Source: Thalassospira sp. MCCC 1A03138 (lineage in GTDB: Bacteria > Pseudomonadota > Alphaproteobacteria > Rhodospirillales > Thalassospiraceae). From it: a stretch of DNA of 64,000 bases. Of this stretch, positions 45,148 through 55,529 are shown piece by piece. The stretch spans positions 310,001 to 374,000 of the forward strand of contig NZ_JFJY01000002.1 of assembly GCF_002115785.1 (NCBI RefSeq), in the 5' to 3' direction. Every line of letters starts with the position of its first letter. Position 1 is the stretch's first letter. A program made the translations under genes and the position numbers. The notes beneath the pieces were generated by a model. The model did not search any database. It had not been told where the DNA came from and saw only the letters and a program-made list of their open reading frames with translations.

Positions 45148-45609
45148 CTATGGCCGGTAAATCCAGCCTTTCTCGGATTTGACCAGCCGGATCTCGCTTT
45201 CGACAATGCGCCTGTCACCCGCCTTGAACTCGCCTTCCTTCAAGGCCAGCATCTTGGTCTTCACCAGATCAATTGCTTCGCTGACAGTGTCACCAACCGT
45301 ATCAAGGTCCCCGGCGGCCTTGCCTTTTTCCGTGACGTCTTCGGCAAAATCCGCGACCGAGCGATCAAACACCAATTCGTAACGCACCATAACTGTCGTT
45401 TCATCGTCGGCTTCTTTGATGCTGTTGGTCTTTGTAACATTTTCAACATGACCAACTTTGGCATAAGGATCATCACGGAAACGTTCGATCACGGCCGTAG
45501 TGATTTCATCACCCGTTGGACCCTCGGTCTTTGTGTCCTCGCATGCAGCCAGAGCGACCATCGCCGGAACAAACAGAATAAATGCAAAAAAACGACTGAT
45601 GCTGTGCAT
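45148..45609 (-). CDS. Small lipoprotein, paralogue 1
   Basis: A 153-residue predicted lipoprotein of unknown family. Signal MHSISRFFAFILFVPAMVAL ends at the lipobox LAAC. The mature part carries VRYELVFDRSVADFAED and, at the C-terminus, GEFKAGDRRIVESEIRLVKS then KGWIYRP. The ATG at 45609 is two codons after a TTG. It resembles the next gene (45716-46168), sharing VRYELVFD and the final GEF...KG-W-I-x-x-P, so they look like diverged duplicates. Probably periplasm-facing. Confidence 0.75.
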   Translation of the reverse strand: MHSISRFFAFILFVPAMVALAACEDTKTEGPTGDEITTAVIERFRDDPYAKVGHVENVTKTNSIKEADDETTVMVRYELVFDRSVADFAEDVTEKGKAAGDLDTVGDTVSEAIDLVKTKMLALKEGEFKAGDRRIVESEIRLVKSEKGWIYRP

Positions 45610-45715
45610 CGACAAGTTCCTTATGCCTAAAATACGTTTTATGGCACTAACCTGTTACAGTCCGATGTGGCAGAAATCGGGTCGATCCACGCTATTGTCC
45701 AAACGATAAAAGCCA

Positions 45716-46168
45716 TCAGGGCTGCGCGATCCATTTGCCTTTAATCTTGACGAAATCGACGACCCGGGCGACGTCAAAGCGCTGATCTTTTTCAAATTCA
45801 CCATAAAGGCTGGTCAGGCCCGTCAATTCAACAGTCCCAAGAATACCAAGATAATCACGAAACCGCATACGTTCGGCTTCCGAAGCTGCTCCCGGATCGG
45901 CAACAATGCGAATGGCATTGGCAAAATCAATGTCAAACACCAGTTCGTATCGCACAGATACACGGCTGCGATTGTCGCCTGCTCGCTCCGTATCGGATAT
46001 CTCGATATTTTCCAGATGCGATAGCATGCCTATCAGGGCTTCATCGTGCAGTTCGTTCAAGCTGGACGTAATCAGTTCTGACGAAGGCCCGGAAGCATTG
46101 CAACCGAACAGAATCAAAAAAACTGTGCATAGCCCAAAACGCCATTTGCATGAAAAATTCAACGTCAC
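45716..46168 (-). CDS. Small lipoprotein, paralogue 2
   Basis: A 150-residue predicted lipoprotein. The signal FGLCTVFLILFGC ends in a lipobox-like LFGC. The body contains HLENIEISD, VRYELVFDIDFANAI and a C-terminus of YGEFEKDQRFDVARVVDFVK then KGKWIAQP. The start is uncertain: GTG at 46168, with a TTG at 46162 better spaced from GGGAA. It lies 106 bp upstream of its paralogue on the same strand. Function unknown. Confidence 0.72.
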   Translation of the reverse strand: MTLNFSCKWRFGLCTVFLILFGCNASGPSSELITSSLNELHDEALIGMLSHLENIEISDTERAGDNRSRVSVRYELVFDIDFANAIRIVADPGAASEAERMRFRDYLGILGTVELTGLTSLYGEFEKDQRFDVARVVDFVKIKGKWIAQP

Positions 46169-46216
46169 GTTCCCACGATTACCGGTTGTTTTTTGTTATA
46201 TTCCGGCCTCTTAAAG

Positions 46217-46255
46217 TAAAATGGCGGAAATTGCATCAGCAATTCCGCCATTTTA
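46217..46255 (-). terminator. Terminator of maeB
   Basis: A long stem: TAAAATGGCGGAAATTGC (46217-46234) with GCAATTCCGCCATTTTA (46239-46255), one bulged A and a 4-nt loop. On the minus strand the T-rich end of the stem provides the U-run. It starts 21 bp after the maeB stop. Confidence 0.8.
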
Positions 46256-46275
46256 ACAATATTGTTTAGCGCAAC

Positions 46276-48543
46276 TTAGCCGTGTTCTGCCTCGTGTGCG
46301 GCCAGTGCTGCCAGGTTGACAAGGTCGTTAACCGTACTGCCCATCTGAGTGATCTGTGCCGGCTTTTCGAGCCCGATCATCACCGGACCAACAACCGTAC
46401 CACCGCCCAGCTTGTCGAGAAGCTTTGACGCCGTTGTCGCCGCATGAAGGGCCGGCATTACAAGCACATTGGCCGGGCCGGAAAGACGGCAGAACGGATA
46501 AAGCTTCAACAGTTCAGTATCAAGCGCCACGTCGACCGCAATATCACCATCGAATTCAAAATCGACATTTCTGCGCTCAAGGATGCCGACCGCCTCGCGA
46601 ATACGGTCGGTATCAGCACTCCACGGGTTGCCAAACGTCGAATGCGATACCATTGCCACACGCGGCTCGTGACCAAGCTGACGGGCTTTCTCGGCCGCCT
46701 GGATCGCAATCTCGGCAAGCTGCTCGGCATCGGGCATGTTATGCACACGCGTATCGGCAATAAACACCGTCCGGCCTTTTGCAATTGCTATCGAAAGACC
46801 CATCGGGATTTCGCCCGGCTTGGCATCGATCACCGAACTGATATCGGTAAAGCTGCGATGGAAGTTTCGCGTCAGGCCGGTAATCAGGCCATCGGCATCA
46901 CCCTTGGCCACCATGACCGCGGCAAAGACGTTACGCTTCTGGTTGACCATGCGTTGGCAATCACGCCACAGGAAGCCCTTACGCTGCAGGCGACCATACA
47001 GGAACTCGGCATATTCCTTGTTCTTGTGAGAAAGGGCCGCATTGCTGATTTCGACACCTTCAAGGCTTTCGATACCGAGCGATTTGGCCGATTCTGCGAT
47101 CCGGTCCTCGCGCCCGATCAGGATCGGAGTGCCATAACCGGAATTGCGATAGGCCACAGCCGCACGAATAACGGTTTCCTCTTCGCCCTCGGCAAAGGCG
47201 ATGCGTTTCGGATGCGCCCGTACATAGTCGGAAATCAGTTGCAAATGCGCTGCCGTCGGGTCAAGGCGTCCGCGCAACTGATTTTCATATTCAGCCATAT
47301 CAATGATCGGACGACGTGCAACACCACTGTCCATCGCGGCCTGTGCCACGGCCTTGGGCACCGCAATGATAAGGCGCGGGTCAAACGGTGCCGGAATGAT
47401 ATATTCCGGACCATATTGCAGGCGACGGCCGGAATAAGCCGCAGCAACCTCGTCAGGCACATCTTCACGCGCCAGTGACGCCACCGCATGCGCCGCGGCA
47501 ATCTTCATTTCCTCGTTGATCGTGGATGCCTGAACGTCAAGCGCCCCGCGGAAGATATAAGGGAAACCAAGCACGTTATTGATCTGGTTGGCATAGTCCG
47601 AACGCCCGGTGGCACAGATCGCGTCATTTCGGATCGCGGCGACGTCTTCCGGGCTGATTTCCGGATCCGGGTTTGCCATGGCAAAGATGATAGGCTGTTT
47701 GGCCATGCTTTTGACCATGGCCGCCGTCACCGCGCCCTTGACCGACAGGCCGAAGAACGCATCCGCCCCGTCCATCGCTTCTTCCAGCGTGCGGGCATCT
47801 GTTTCGGCCGCGTGCGCCGATTTCCACTGGTTCATGCCGTCTTCACGGCCCTTGTAAATCACCCCGCGCGAATCGCACATGATGACGTTATCGGGCGTCA
47901 CACCCATGCTTTTGACCAGCTCGCAACATGCAATGGCCGCCGCACCAGCCCCGTTAATCACGAGCTTGATGTCTTTAAGCTCACGCCCCGTCAGGTCGCA
48001 GGCATTGATCAGTCCGGATGCGGCAATGATCGCCGTACCGTGCTGGTCGTCATGGAAGACCGGAATATCCATCAGTTCGCGTAGGCGTTGCTCGATGATG
48101 AAGCATTCCGGGGCCTTGATGTCTTCAAGGTTGATCCCGCCGAACGACGCGCCAAGGAAGCGCACGCAATTGACGAACTCGTCAACATCCTCGGTCGACA
48201 CTTCAAGGTCCAGCCCGTCAACATCGGCAAAACGCTTGAACAGGACCGCCTTGCCTTCCATTACCGGCTTGGATGCCAGCGCACCCAGATTACCAAGCCC
48301 CAGAACGGCCGTACCATTCGAGATCACGGCGACGATATTGCCCTTGGACGTATAGTCATAGGCCGTCGCCGGATTCTTGGCGATTTCGAGGCATGGCACC
48401 GCCACACCTGGTGAATAGGCAAGTGAAAGATCGCGCTGTGTGGTCAGCGGCTTCGACGGAGTGATTTCGATTTTTCCGGGGCGGCCACTTGAATGAAACA
48501 GCAGCGCTTCACGGTCACGAACCTTGATTTCTGAATCTGACAT
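46276..48543 (-). CDS. maeB: NADP-dependent malic enzyme with phosphotransacetylase-like C-terminus
   Basis: Oxidatively decarboxylates malate to pyruvate with NADPH formation. It has 755 residues. Malic enzyme domains fill 1-425 (SLAYSPGVAVPCLEIAKNP, PVFHDDQHGTAIIAASGLIN, VINGAGAAAIACCELVKSMG). The C-terminal 430-755 resembles phosphate acetyltransferase (IAFAEGEEETVIRAAVAYRN, FIADTRVHNMPDAEQLAEIA), regulatory in this family and not known to transfer acetyl groups. The order maeB-mutS-glnD is typical of alphaproteobacteria. Confidence 0.96.
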   Translation of the reverse strand: MSDSEIKVRDREALLFHSSGRPGKIEITPSKPLTTQRDLSLAYSPGVAVPCLEIAKNPATAYDYTSKGNIVAVISNGTAVLGLGNLGALASKPVMEGKAVLFKRFADVDGLDLEVSTEDVDEFVNCVRFLGASFGGINLEDIKAPECFIIEQRLRELMDIPVFHDDQHGTAIIAASGLINACDLTGRELKDIKLVINGAGAAAIACCELVKSMGVTPDNVIMCDSRGVIYKGREDGMNQWKSAHAAETDARTLEEAMDGADAFFGLSVKGAVTAAMVKSMAKQPIIFAMANPDPEISPEDVAAIRNDAICATGRSDYANQINNVLGFPYIFRGALDVQASTINEEMKIAAAHAVASLAREDVPDEVAAAYSGRRLQYGPEYIIPAPFDPRLIIAVPKAVAQAAMDSGVARRPIIDMAEYENQLRGRLDPTAAHLQLISDYVRAHPKRIAFAEGEEETVIRAAVAYRNSGYGTPILIGREDRIAESAKSLGIESLEGVEISNAALSHKNKEYAEFLYGRLQRKGFLWRDCQRMVNQKRNVFAAVMVAKGDADGLITGLTRNFHRSFTDISSVIDAKPGEIPMGLSIAIAKGRTVFIADTRVHNMPDAEQLAEIAIQAAEKARQLGHEPRVAMVSHSTFGNPWSADTDRIREAVGILERRNVDFEFDGDIAVDVALDTELLKLYPFCRLSGPANVLVMPALHAATTASKLLDKLGGGTVVGPVMIGLEKPAQITQMGSTVNDLVNLAALAAHEAEHG

Positions 48544-48849
48544 ATATTTTCACTGACGCTTGCGTGGTGGGTTGGAAAGCGGTGAGAACCTGTAAACTTT
48601 AACCCGGCAATCAGGTGTGGAGCCATCATGCCGGACTGCTCAATAAATCAGGCTTCTGGCCCCGGGTCAAAGGCGACGTTAACGGCAACCGCAAAATTAC
48701 GTAGCGTTTTCCGTATGTTGCAGCGCATCATATGCTAACCGCACACCAACCGTACATAAGAAAGGCGACCATTTCTGATCGCCTTTAACGTTTTAGCAAA
48801 CCATGTTCGTCATGCCGAAAAATGCAAATACGCACCCAAAATCAAGGGA
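48544..48849. other. 306-bp gap between maeB and the small stress-type gene
   Basis: Contains the terminator at 48761-48786 for the upstream gene on the minus strand and presumably the maeB promoter nearer 48600. No gene is seen on either strand. Confidence 0.5.
48761..48786 (-). terminator. Probable terminator of the gene at 48850
   Basis: AAAGGCGA (48761-48768) pairs with TCGCCTTT (48779-48786), extended by CA/TG pairs, 64 bp after the stop codon. The minus-strand tail reads CTTATG, so strength is uncertain. Confidence 0.55.
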
Positions 48850-49347
48850 TTATCCCTGATGAAGATGAATGTTTTCCGCGCCGTTCTTTTTCAGAATCGC
48901 GATCGCCTTGGCTTCTGCATCCTCCTTGTCGGGATCAATCCGCACCCACAGGATCACCGACCCGGCATTGATCGCGCGGGCGAAATCTTCGGTATGCGGG
49001 GTTGATGTAACTTCCTCGATAAACTCGCGAAGCGCCACGGCGCCAACGCCCGCACCAACCGCAAGCGCCACCGGCGCGGTTGCCGCCCCGCCAAACAGTG
49101 CAATCGCCCCCGATGCCACCAAAGGCACCTCGTATTTTGCCTCACCAACCAGTGCGGTCAGCACATCGGACCAGGACCGACCATCCGCCCCGGCAACATC
49201 GATCGATTCATGGGAGCTTAAAACCGACAGGTCCGTGCGCGAAAATCCGCTCTCGCGCAATTCCCGAACCGCAGCATCAAAACCGTCTTTTGTATCGAAT
49301 AATCCAACCAGTTCCGGTGCCTGACGAGTCGCTTGGTCTGCTGCCAT
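48850..49347 (-). CDS. Small protein with Gly/Ala hydrophobic core (general-stress-like)
   Basis: A 165-residue protein. The N-terminal part (LVGLFDTKDGFDAAVRELRE, SGFSRTDLSVLSSHE) resembles the alpha/beta N-domain of general stress protein 17M-like families. Residues about 80-110 are hydrophobic and Gly/Ala-rich (GAIALFGGAATAPVALAVGA), likely membrane-inserted. A second copy-like segment follows (INAGSVILWVRIDPDKEDAE, ILKKNGAENIHLH), reminiscent of repeated GSP folds. AAGGAG precedes the ATG at 49347. It is divergent from mutS. Function unknown. Confidence 0.7.
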   Translation of the reverse strand: MAADQATRQAPELVGLFDTKDGFDAAVRELRESGFSRTDLSVLSSHESIDVAGADGRSWSDVLTALVGEAKYEVPLVASGAIALFGGAATAPVALAVGAGVGAVALREFIEEVTSTPHTEDFARAINAGSVILWVRIDPDKEDAEAKAIAILKKNGAENIHLHQG

Positions 49348-49530
49348 CTTCTTATCTCCTTGGTCACTGGTCAAAGGGCGGCAAATCGGCGATGATCGTG
49401 CCACTTTGCTGCCTGCGTATCTTAACATATTTTACAGAAAATCAGGCATTGCAATGGCATAGGTCAAAAACTGCTCCCGGGCCGTTTCATCCCCTCGTCA
49501 ATGCCTTCAGGGTTTGCTATCACACTCGTC

Positions 49531-52254
49531 ATGAACAATATTGCCGATCCTTCCGATACTCAGACCGTCCCCCTTTCGTTCGATACCGAAGGTGCGACCC
49601 CGATGATGATGCAGTTCCTTGAAATCAAGGAGCAGTATCAGGACTGCCTGCTGTTTTACCGCATGGGCGACTTTTACGAGCTGTTCTTCGACGATGCCGT
49701 CAAGGCGGCCGAGGCACTCGATATCGCGCTGACAAAACGTGGCAAACATCAGGGTAACGAAATTCCCATGGCCGGTGTTCCCGTCCATAGCCACGAAACA
49801 TATCTTCAGCGTCTGATCCGCAAGGGTTTCCGTGTCGCTGTCTGCGAACAGATGGAAGACCCCGCCGAGGCCAAGAAACGCGGCGCCAAATCCGTCGTCA
49901 AACGCGGCGTTGTCCGACTGATCACGCCCGGTACCCTGACCGAAGACAGCCTTCTGGATGCCCGGCGCCATAACTATCTGGCCGCCATATCCGAAGTTCG
50001 CGGCAAGGTCGGCCTAGCCTGGCTTGATATGTCGACCGGCGATTTTTATGTTCAGCCATGTGATATGGGCGGGCTTCCTGCCGCCCTTGCCCGTCTTGAC
50101 GCTGGTGAGCTTCTGATATCGGACAAACTTCTGAATCGTTCGGAAATGTTCGATATCTACGCCGAATACAAAAACGTCATCACCCCGCAACCCGCATCAC
50201 GCTTTGATGCCGAAAATGCCCAGCTGCGCCTTAAAAAACTATATGAAGTTGCGGCTCTTGACGCTTTTGGCGGATTCGAAATTGCCGAACTTTCGGCGGC
50301 CGGGGCGCTGATCGATTATGTCGATCTGACCCAAAAGGGTCAGATGCCGCGCCTTGCCCCACCGCAACGCATGGCTGCGGGTGCTGCAATGGAAATCGAT
50401 GCCGCCACCCGCCGGTCACTGGAATTGACCCAGACCCAATCAGGTGAACGCAAGGGATCGCTTTTATCGGTCATCGACCGAACCCGGACGGGCGCCGGCG
50501 CACGGTTGCTGGCCGCCCGCCTGTCCGCACCGCTGACCGATGCAGGCACGATCAATAAACGCCTTGATCTGGTTTCCTATTTCCATGATCGCGATGCCCT
50601 GCGGTTCGATCTGCGTGCTGCCCTTGGCGAATGCCCGGATATCGAACGTGCATTGTCACGTCTTTCAGTCGGTCGTGGCGGTCCACGCGACCTTGCTGCG
50701 ATGCGTGATGGTCTGGCCTGCGCCTTTGCGATTGGTAACCTTCTGCACAAACCCGACGGTGGCAATGACGGACTGACGACCCAACCCGCTGCCCTTGTCG
50801 ATCATCTGACCGGTATGGGCCATCATGGCGATCTGGTTGATTTGCTGCGCCGGTCGCTCAGCGAGAATCTGCCGCTGCTGGCACGTGATGGCGGTTTTAT
50901 CGCAAGTGGCTATCACCCGCCGCTTGATGAATTGCGCATGCTTTCAAGCGAAAGCAAAAAGCTGATCGCCAATCTGCAGGCCCGATATACCGAACAAACG
51001 GCCATCACCAGCCTTAAGGTCAAACACAACAACGTCCTTGGCTACTTCATCGAAGTACCAGCCAAACAGGCTGACCGGATGATGGAAATCGATGAATTTA
51101 TACATCGCCAAACCATGGCTAATGCGGTCCGTTTCACCACGGTCGAACTGTCCGAACTCGAAAGCAAGGTTTCCAAGGCCGGGGATCAGGCGCTTGCTCT
51201 TGAACTTGAACTGTTTGACACACTGGTCGCAAGTGTCCTTGAACATGCCGATGCCATTGCCCGCTGCGCGCAGGCGCTGGCCGGACTTGATGTGTCGGCC
51301 GCCTTGGCCGAACTGGCGCGTGATCAGGGATGTATCCGCCCGACCATTGATGACAGCCTTGCCTTTGATATCCGTGGCGGTCGCCATCCGGTGGTGGAAG
51401 CCGCCCTGCGCGAAAATGGCGACAGCCCCTTTGTCGCCAATGACTGCCGCCTTGAAGGCGAACAAAGCCTTTGGCTGATTACTGGTCCGAACATGGCCGG
51501 TAAATCGACCTTCCTGCGCCAGAATGCCCTGATTGCGGTTCTGGCCCAGATCGGTGCCTTTGTCCCCGCGGAAACAGCGCATATCGGTGTGATTGACCGG
51601 CTGTTTTCGCGTGTCGGGGCGGCGGATGATCTGGCGCGTGGCCGCTCGACCTTCATGGTCGAAATGGTCGAAACAGCCGCCATCCTTAATCAGGCATCCG
51701 ATCGTTCGCTGGTTATCCTTGATGAAATCGGGCGTGGTACGGCAACATTTGATGGTCTTTCAATTGCGTGGGCAGTTGTTGAAAACCTGCACGAAGTCAA
51801 TAAATGCCGTGGCCTCTTCGCAACCCACTATCATGAACTCACAGCCCTTGCCGCCAAGCTTGCCCATCTGTCCTGTCACACCATGCTGATCAAGGAATGG
51901 CAGGGCGAAGTCGTCTTCCTGCACGAAGTCGGTGCAGGAAGTGCGGATCGGTCTTATGGCATTCATGTTGCCCAGCTCGCAGGTCTGCCCAAACCAGTGA
52001 TCAAACGCGCCGAACAGGTACTGAAAACCCTAGAGAAGGGCGAACAGGGCGGTGCGGTTTCAAAACTGGCCGATGACCTGCCGCTTTTTGCTGCCGCAAT
52101 CGAGCAGGTCAAACAGGAAGAGAAAGCCAAAACCCCTGCATTGTCGCCGGAACATAAGGCCCTTCTGGATGCTGTGGCTGAAATCGATCCCGATAACATG
52201 ACCCCGCGCGAAGCCCTTGATGCGCTGTATCGCTTGCGCGCCATGCGCGATTGA
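49531..52254 (+). CDS. mutS: DNA mismatch repair protein MutS
   Basis: Recognises mismatches and starts repair. It has 907 residues. The mismatch-binding Phe-x-Glu is in [16 protein letters not shown]. Then come the connector, core and clamp domains, and the ATPase with Walker [10 protein letters not shown] near 652, Walker [13 protein letters not shown] and the C-terminal HTH. The ATG at 49531 (MNNIADPSD) is a guess; the ATG at 49501 is also open and neither has a strong ribosome site. It is followed by glnD after a terminator. Confidence 0.97.
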   Translation: MNNIADPSDTQTVPLSFDTEGATPMMMQFLEIKEQYQDCLLFYRMGDFYELFFDDAVKAAEALDIALTKRGKHQGNEIPMAGVPVHSHETYLQRLIRKGFRVAVCEQMEDPAEAKKRGAKSVVKRGVVRLITPGTLTEDSLLDARRHNYLAAISEVRGKVGLAWLDMSTGDFYVQPCDMGGLPAALARLDAGELLISDKLLNRSEMFDIYAEYKNVITPQPASRFDAENAQLRLKKLYEVAALDAFGGFEIAELSAAGALIDYVDLTQKGQMPRLAPPQRMAAGAAMEIDAATRRSLELTQTQSGERKGSLLSVIDRTRTGAGARLLAARLSAPLTDAGTINKRLDLVSYFHDRDALRFDLRAALGECPDIERALSRLSVGRGGPRDLAAMRDGLACAFAIGNLLHKPDGGNDGLTTQPAALVDHLTGMGHHGDLVDLLRRSLSENLPLLARDGGFIASGYHPPLDELRMLSSESKKLIANLQARYTEQTAITSLKVKHNNVLGYFIEVPAKQADRMMEIDEFIHRQTMANAVRFTTVELSELESKVSKAGDQALALELELFDTLVASVLEHADAIARCAQALAGLDVSAALAELARDQGCIRPTIDDSLAFDIRGGRHPVVEAALRENGDSPFVANDCRLEGEQSLWLITGPNMAGKSTFLRQNALIAVLAQIGAFVPAETAHIGVIDRLFSRVGAADDLARGRSTFMVEMVETAAILNQASDRSLVILDEIGRGTATFDGLSIAWAVVENLHEVNKCRGLFATHYHELTALAAKLAHLSCHTMLIKEWQGEVVFLHEVGAGSADRSYGIHVAQLAGLPKPVIKRAEQVLKTLEKGEQGGAVSKLADDLPLFAAAIEQVKQEEKAKTPALSPEHKALLDAVAEIDPDNMTPREALDALYRLRAMRD

Positions 52255-52293
52255 TTTCGCATCTGTCGCGAAAAATATCGGCCAACGCATTAA

Positions 52294-52339
52294 AAACAGG
52301 CACTTTGCCCTTATATCAGGCAGGTGCCTGTTTGCTTTT
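52294..52339 (+). terminator. Terminator of mutS
   Basis: AAACAGGCAC (52294-52303) pairs with GTGCCTGTTT (52324-52333), 20-nt loop, followed by GCTTTTTG. Confidence 0.7.
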
Positions 52340-52465
52340 TGATGTTAAACTCCGGCGATCAGCCTAACACTGGCATCGGAAACACGGCATGCCATATGCA
52401 TTGTGGTGGACCCAAAAGGGCAACCAGCCCGTTTATGCCAGACGCGACCGAGGAAACCACTTCAA

Positions 52466-55219
52466 GTGACGTATAGAATCAAGAAACAGCGCGAAATCAT
52501 CGACCGCCGCAAAATCTTTGCCGAGCTTGAAACCATCGCTGCCAATGCGGATCTGACATCCTTCAAACAGCGTGCGGAAATCCTTAAACACCTCAAAGCC
52601 GTTCTGGAGAATGGCCGCAAGGTCATCCGTGCCCGTTTCGAAGAAACCAATTCCGGGCAGGACGCGGTCTTTTCCAACAGTTTCCTGATCGATCAGATTG
52701 TCCGTCTGATCCATGATTTCGCCCTGAAATTCGTCTATCCGCTGCATAATCCAACCAATGAGCAACGCATGGCGGTTGTCGCGGTCGGCGGTTACGGTCG
52801 CGGCGATATGGCGCCGCAATCTGATGTCGATATCCTGTTTCTGTTCCCCTACAAACAAACCGCGCATGGCGAACAGGTTGTCGAATACATCCTTTATATG
52901 CTCTGGGATCTAGGGCTGAAGGTCGGTCATGCCACCCGTTCGATTGATGACTGCCTGCGCATGGGCAAACAGGACATCACAATTCGCACCAACCTGCTTG
53001 AAAGCCGGTTCGTATGGGCGGATGAAGAAGTCTATAACGCCTTCCGCACCCGCTTCATGGAAGAACTGGTCAAGGGCACGGGGCTTGAATTCATCGAAGG
53101 CAAGCTGAACGAACGCGATGAACGCCACATTCGCATGGGTGATTCCCGCTATGTGGTTGAACCCAACGTCAAGGACGGCAAAGGCGGCCTTCGCGATCTT
53201 CATACCCTGTTCTGGATCGGCAAATACCTTTACCGCGTCAGCAACCCGCTTGAACTTGTCGACCTCAAAGTCCTGACCCGCAAGGAAGCACAAGGCTTTC
53301 TGAAGGCACAAAACTTCCTGTGGTCGGTGCGCTGCTGGCTGCATTACCTGACCGGACGCGAAGAAGACCGCCTGACATTTGATATGCAGCGCGATATTGC
53401 CGATAAGCTTGGCTATACCGACCATGCAGGCGCATCAGGTGTCGAACGCTTCATGAAACACTATTATCTGATGGTGAAACATGTCGGCAACCTGACCCGC
53501 ATCTTCTGTGCCGCCCTTGAAGAACGCCATCAACGCAAACCGCTGATCCGCTTCCCGGCACGTTTCTTTGGCAGCAAGGAAGTCGACGGTTTTCAGCTGC
53601 GCAATGATCGACTGACGGTCGATAGTCTCGAAACCCTGCAAAGTGACCCGATCCAGATTTTGCGCCTGTTTCTTGTCGCCCATCAGAACGGGGTCGGCAT
53701 TCACCCCGAAACGTTGCGCTGGGTAACACAAAGCCTAAAACTGGTTGATCACAAACTGCAAAAGGATCCGGCCGCGAACGAGGTCTTTCTTGAAATCCTG
53801 ACCCACCGCGATACGCCGGATATCCCTCTTCGCAAAATGAACGAGGCCGGATTGCTGGGCCGCTTCATCCCGGATTTCGGTCGTGTTGTTGCCCAGATGC
53901 AATACGACATGTACCACACATATACCGTGGACGAGCATACCATCCGTGCGATCGGCATATTGAACCAGATAGAACGCGGCGAACTGGCAGAAGAAGCCCC
54001 GGTTGCCACCCGTATCATGGAAAAGGTGATTTCGCGCCGCGTGCTTTATGTCGCGGTATTGCTTCATGATATCGCCAAGGGCCGAGGCGGTGATCATTCA
54101 GAACTCGGCGCCGAAGTCGCCGAAAAGCTTTGTCCGCGTCTGGGCCTGTCGCCTGCCGATACCGAAACCGTCGTCTGGCTGGTGAAGGCCCACCTGTGGA
54201 TGAGCCTGACGGCGTTCAAGCGTGACCTGAATGATCCAACCACGATTCGCGCCTTTGCCGATCTGGTCCAGTCACAGGAAAGACTGCGCTTGCTATTGTG
54301 TCTGACGGTCGCCGATATTCGCGCCGTTGGTCCGAATGTCTGGAATGGCTGGAAGGCAACGCTTCTGCGCGAACTTTTCTATGCCACCGATGATCTGCTT
54401 TCGGGCGGCCTGAACGCCGATAGCCGCGATTCACGTGTCGCCCGTGCTCAACAGGCGCTGCGCGATGCGCTAGCCGCGTCCGGATCCAACTGGCCAGAAC
54501 AGGATGTCGAGGACTTCATTGATCGCGGTTATCCGTCCTATTGGCTCAGTTTTGACACCGAAACCCAGGTCCGTCATGCCCATCTGACCCGTGATGCCAA
54601 GGCAAGCGGTGCCGACATCACGATCGATATGCGCATTGAAACCGATATCGATGCCACCGAAATCATTGTCCACACCACCGACCATCCCGGGCTGTTTTCC
54701 CAGATTGCCGGGTCGATGGCGCTGTGTGGCGCCAATGTCGTCGATGCCAAAATCCTGACCCTTGCCGACGGCATGGCACTTGATACCTTCTTTATCCAGG
54801 ATACCAATGGTGAGGCCTTCAACGACAAATCCAAGCTCGATAAATTACGCAAAACGCTTGAACAGGTGATTTCAGGCCGTCTGCGACCGAGTCAGGAAAT
54901 CGAACGTCGCCAGATCAAGGATAACAAGCACCGTACCGCCGTCTTCAAAGTCGAGCCAAACGTCATCATCGACAACAAGGCCAGCCGCACCCATACGGTC
55001 ATTGAAATTACCGCGCGCGACCGACAGGGTCTGCTTTACGACGTCACACGCACATTACGCGACCTTTCGCTGCAAATCGCATCGGCGCGTATTTCGACCT
55101 TTGGCGAACGCGCAGTCGACGTTTTCTACGTCAAGGACGTGTTTGGTCTGAAAATTGATAGCCGCACCAAATTCCTGCAGGTCAAGGAAACCCTGACCCA
55201 AACCTTGGAAAACGGCTGA
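52466..55219 (+). CDS. glnD: PII uridylyltransferase / uridylyl-removing enzyme
   Basis: Primary sensor of glutamine: uridylylates PII proteins and removes UMP. It has 917 residues. The nucleotidyltransferase motif GGYGRGDMAPQSDVDILF is near 107-125, the HD hydrolase motif VLLHDIAKGRGGDHSELG near 530, and two ACT domains at about 728-800 and 845-917. I chose the GTG at 52466 because GAGGAAA lies 9 nt before it; the frame is open to 52403. It links functionally with rpoN and ptsN at 19-22 kb in nitrogen control. Confidence 0.96.
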   Translation: MTYRIKKQREIIDRRKIFAELETIAANADLTSFKQRAEILKHLKAVLENGRKVIRARFEETNSGQDAVFSNSFLIDQIVRLIHDFALKFVYPLHNPTNEQRMAVVAVGGYGRGDMAPQSDVDILFLFPYKQTAHGEQVVEYILYMLWDLGLKVGHATRSIDDCLRMGKQDITIRTNLLESRFVWADEEVYNAFRTRFMEELVKGTGLEFIEGKLNERDERHIRMGDSRYVVEPNVKDGKGGLRDLHTLFWIGKYLYRVSNPLELVDLKVLTRKEAQGFLKAQNFLWSVRCWLHYLTGREEDRLTFDMQRDIADKLGYTDHAGASGVERFMKHYYLMVKHVGNLTRIFCAALEERHQRKPLIRFPARFFGSKEVDGFQLRNDRLTVDSLETLQSDPIQILRLFLVAHQNGVGIHPETLRWVTQSLKLVDHKLQKDPAANEVFLEILTHRDTPDIPLRKMNEAGLLGRFIPDFGRVVAQMQYDMYHTYTVDEHTIRAIGILNQIERGELAEEAPVATRIMEKVISRRVLYVAVLLHDIAKGRGGDHSELGAEVAEKLCPRLGLSPADTETVVWLVKAHLWMSLTAFKRDLNDPTTIRAFADLVQSQERLRLLLCLTVADIRAVGPNVWNGWKATLLRELFYATDDLLSGGLNADSRDSRVARAQQALRDALAASGSNWPEQDVEDFIDRGYPSYWLSFDTETQVRHAHLTRDAKASGADITIDMRIETDIDATEIIVHTTDHPGLFSQIAGSMALCGANVVDAKILTLADGMALDTFFIQDTNGEAFNDKSKLDKLRKTLEQVISGRLRPSQEIERRQIKDNKHRTAVFKVEPNVIIDNKASRTHTVIEITARDRQGLLYDVTRTLRDLSLQIASARISTFGERAVDVFYVKDVFGLKIDSRTKFLQVKETLTQTLENG

Positions 55220-55346
55220 AAACCGATCCGAAAACACAAAATCCCCGCCCCTGCGGTTGGCCAAACGCCAAATCGCCCCGGCAGGGATCCGTGTTCAATG
55301 ACGCAAGCGCCATGATCGAATTTTTATTTTGTGTCGGAAGTTTGAA

Positions 55347-55456
55347 CGGACGAGGGCTGGTCGGTCCTGAAACCTGATGTTATGGCCTGTTGTCCCGTAA
55401 CATCATATTCCTCGGAATGCAGCAGGTTGAGGTGGAGCGCCTTTATCCCTCGTCCG
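55347..55456. other. Candidate structured RNA: nested inverted repeats
   Basis: CGGACGAGGG (55347-55356) is perfectly complementary to CCCTCGTCCG (55447-55456). Nested inside, TGATGTTATGG (55375-55385) pairs with CCGTAACATCA (55395-55405) with one G-U. The remaining inner part can form a small ATTC/GAAT hairpin. This is the geometry of a multi-branched RNA closed by a 10-bp stem. Strand and expression are unknown. Confidence 0.4.
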
Positions 55457-55529
55457 GTCAGAATAGCGAGGCTCGCGTCCCAACGAATCCTCAGCGAGTT
55501 GCAATGTATGAGTATTGAAGCATATTTTC

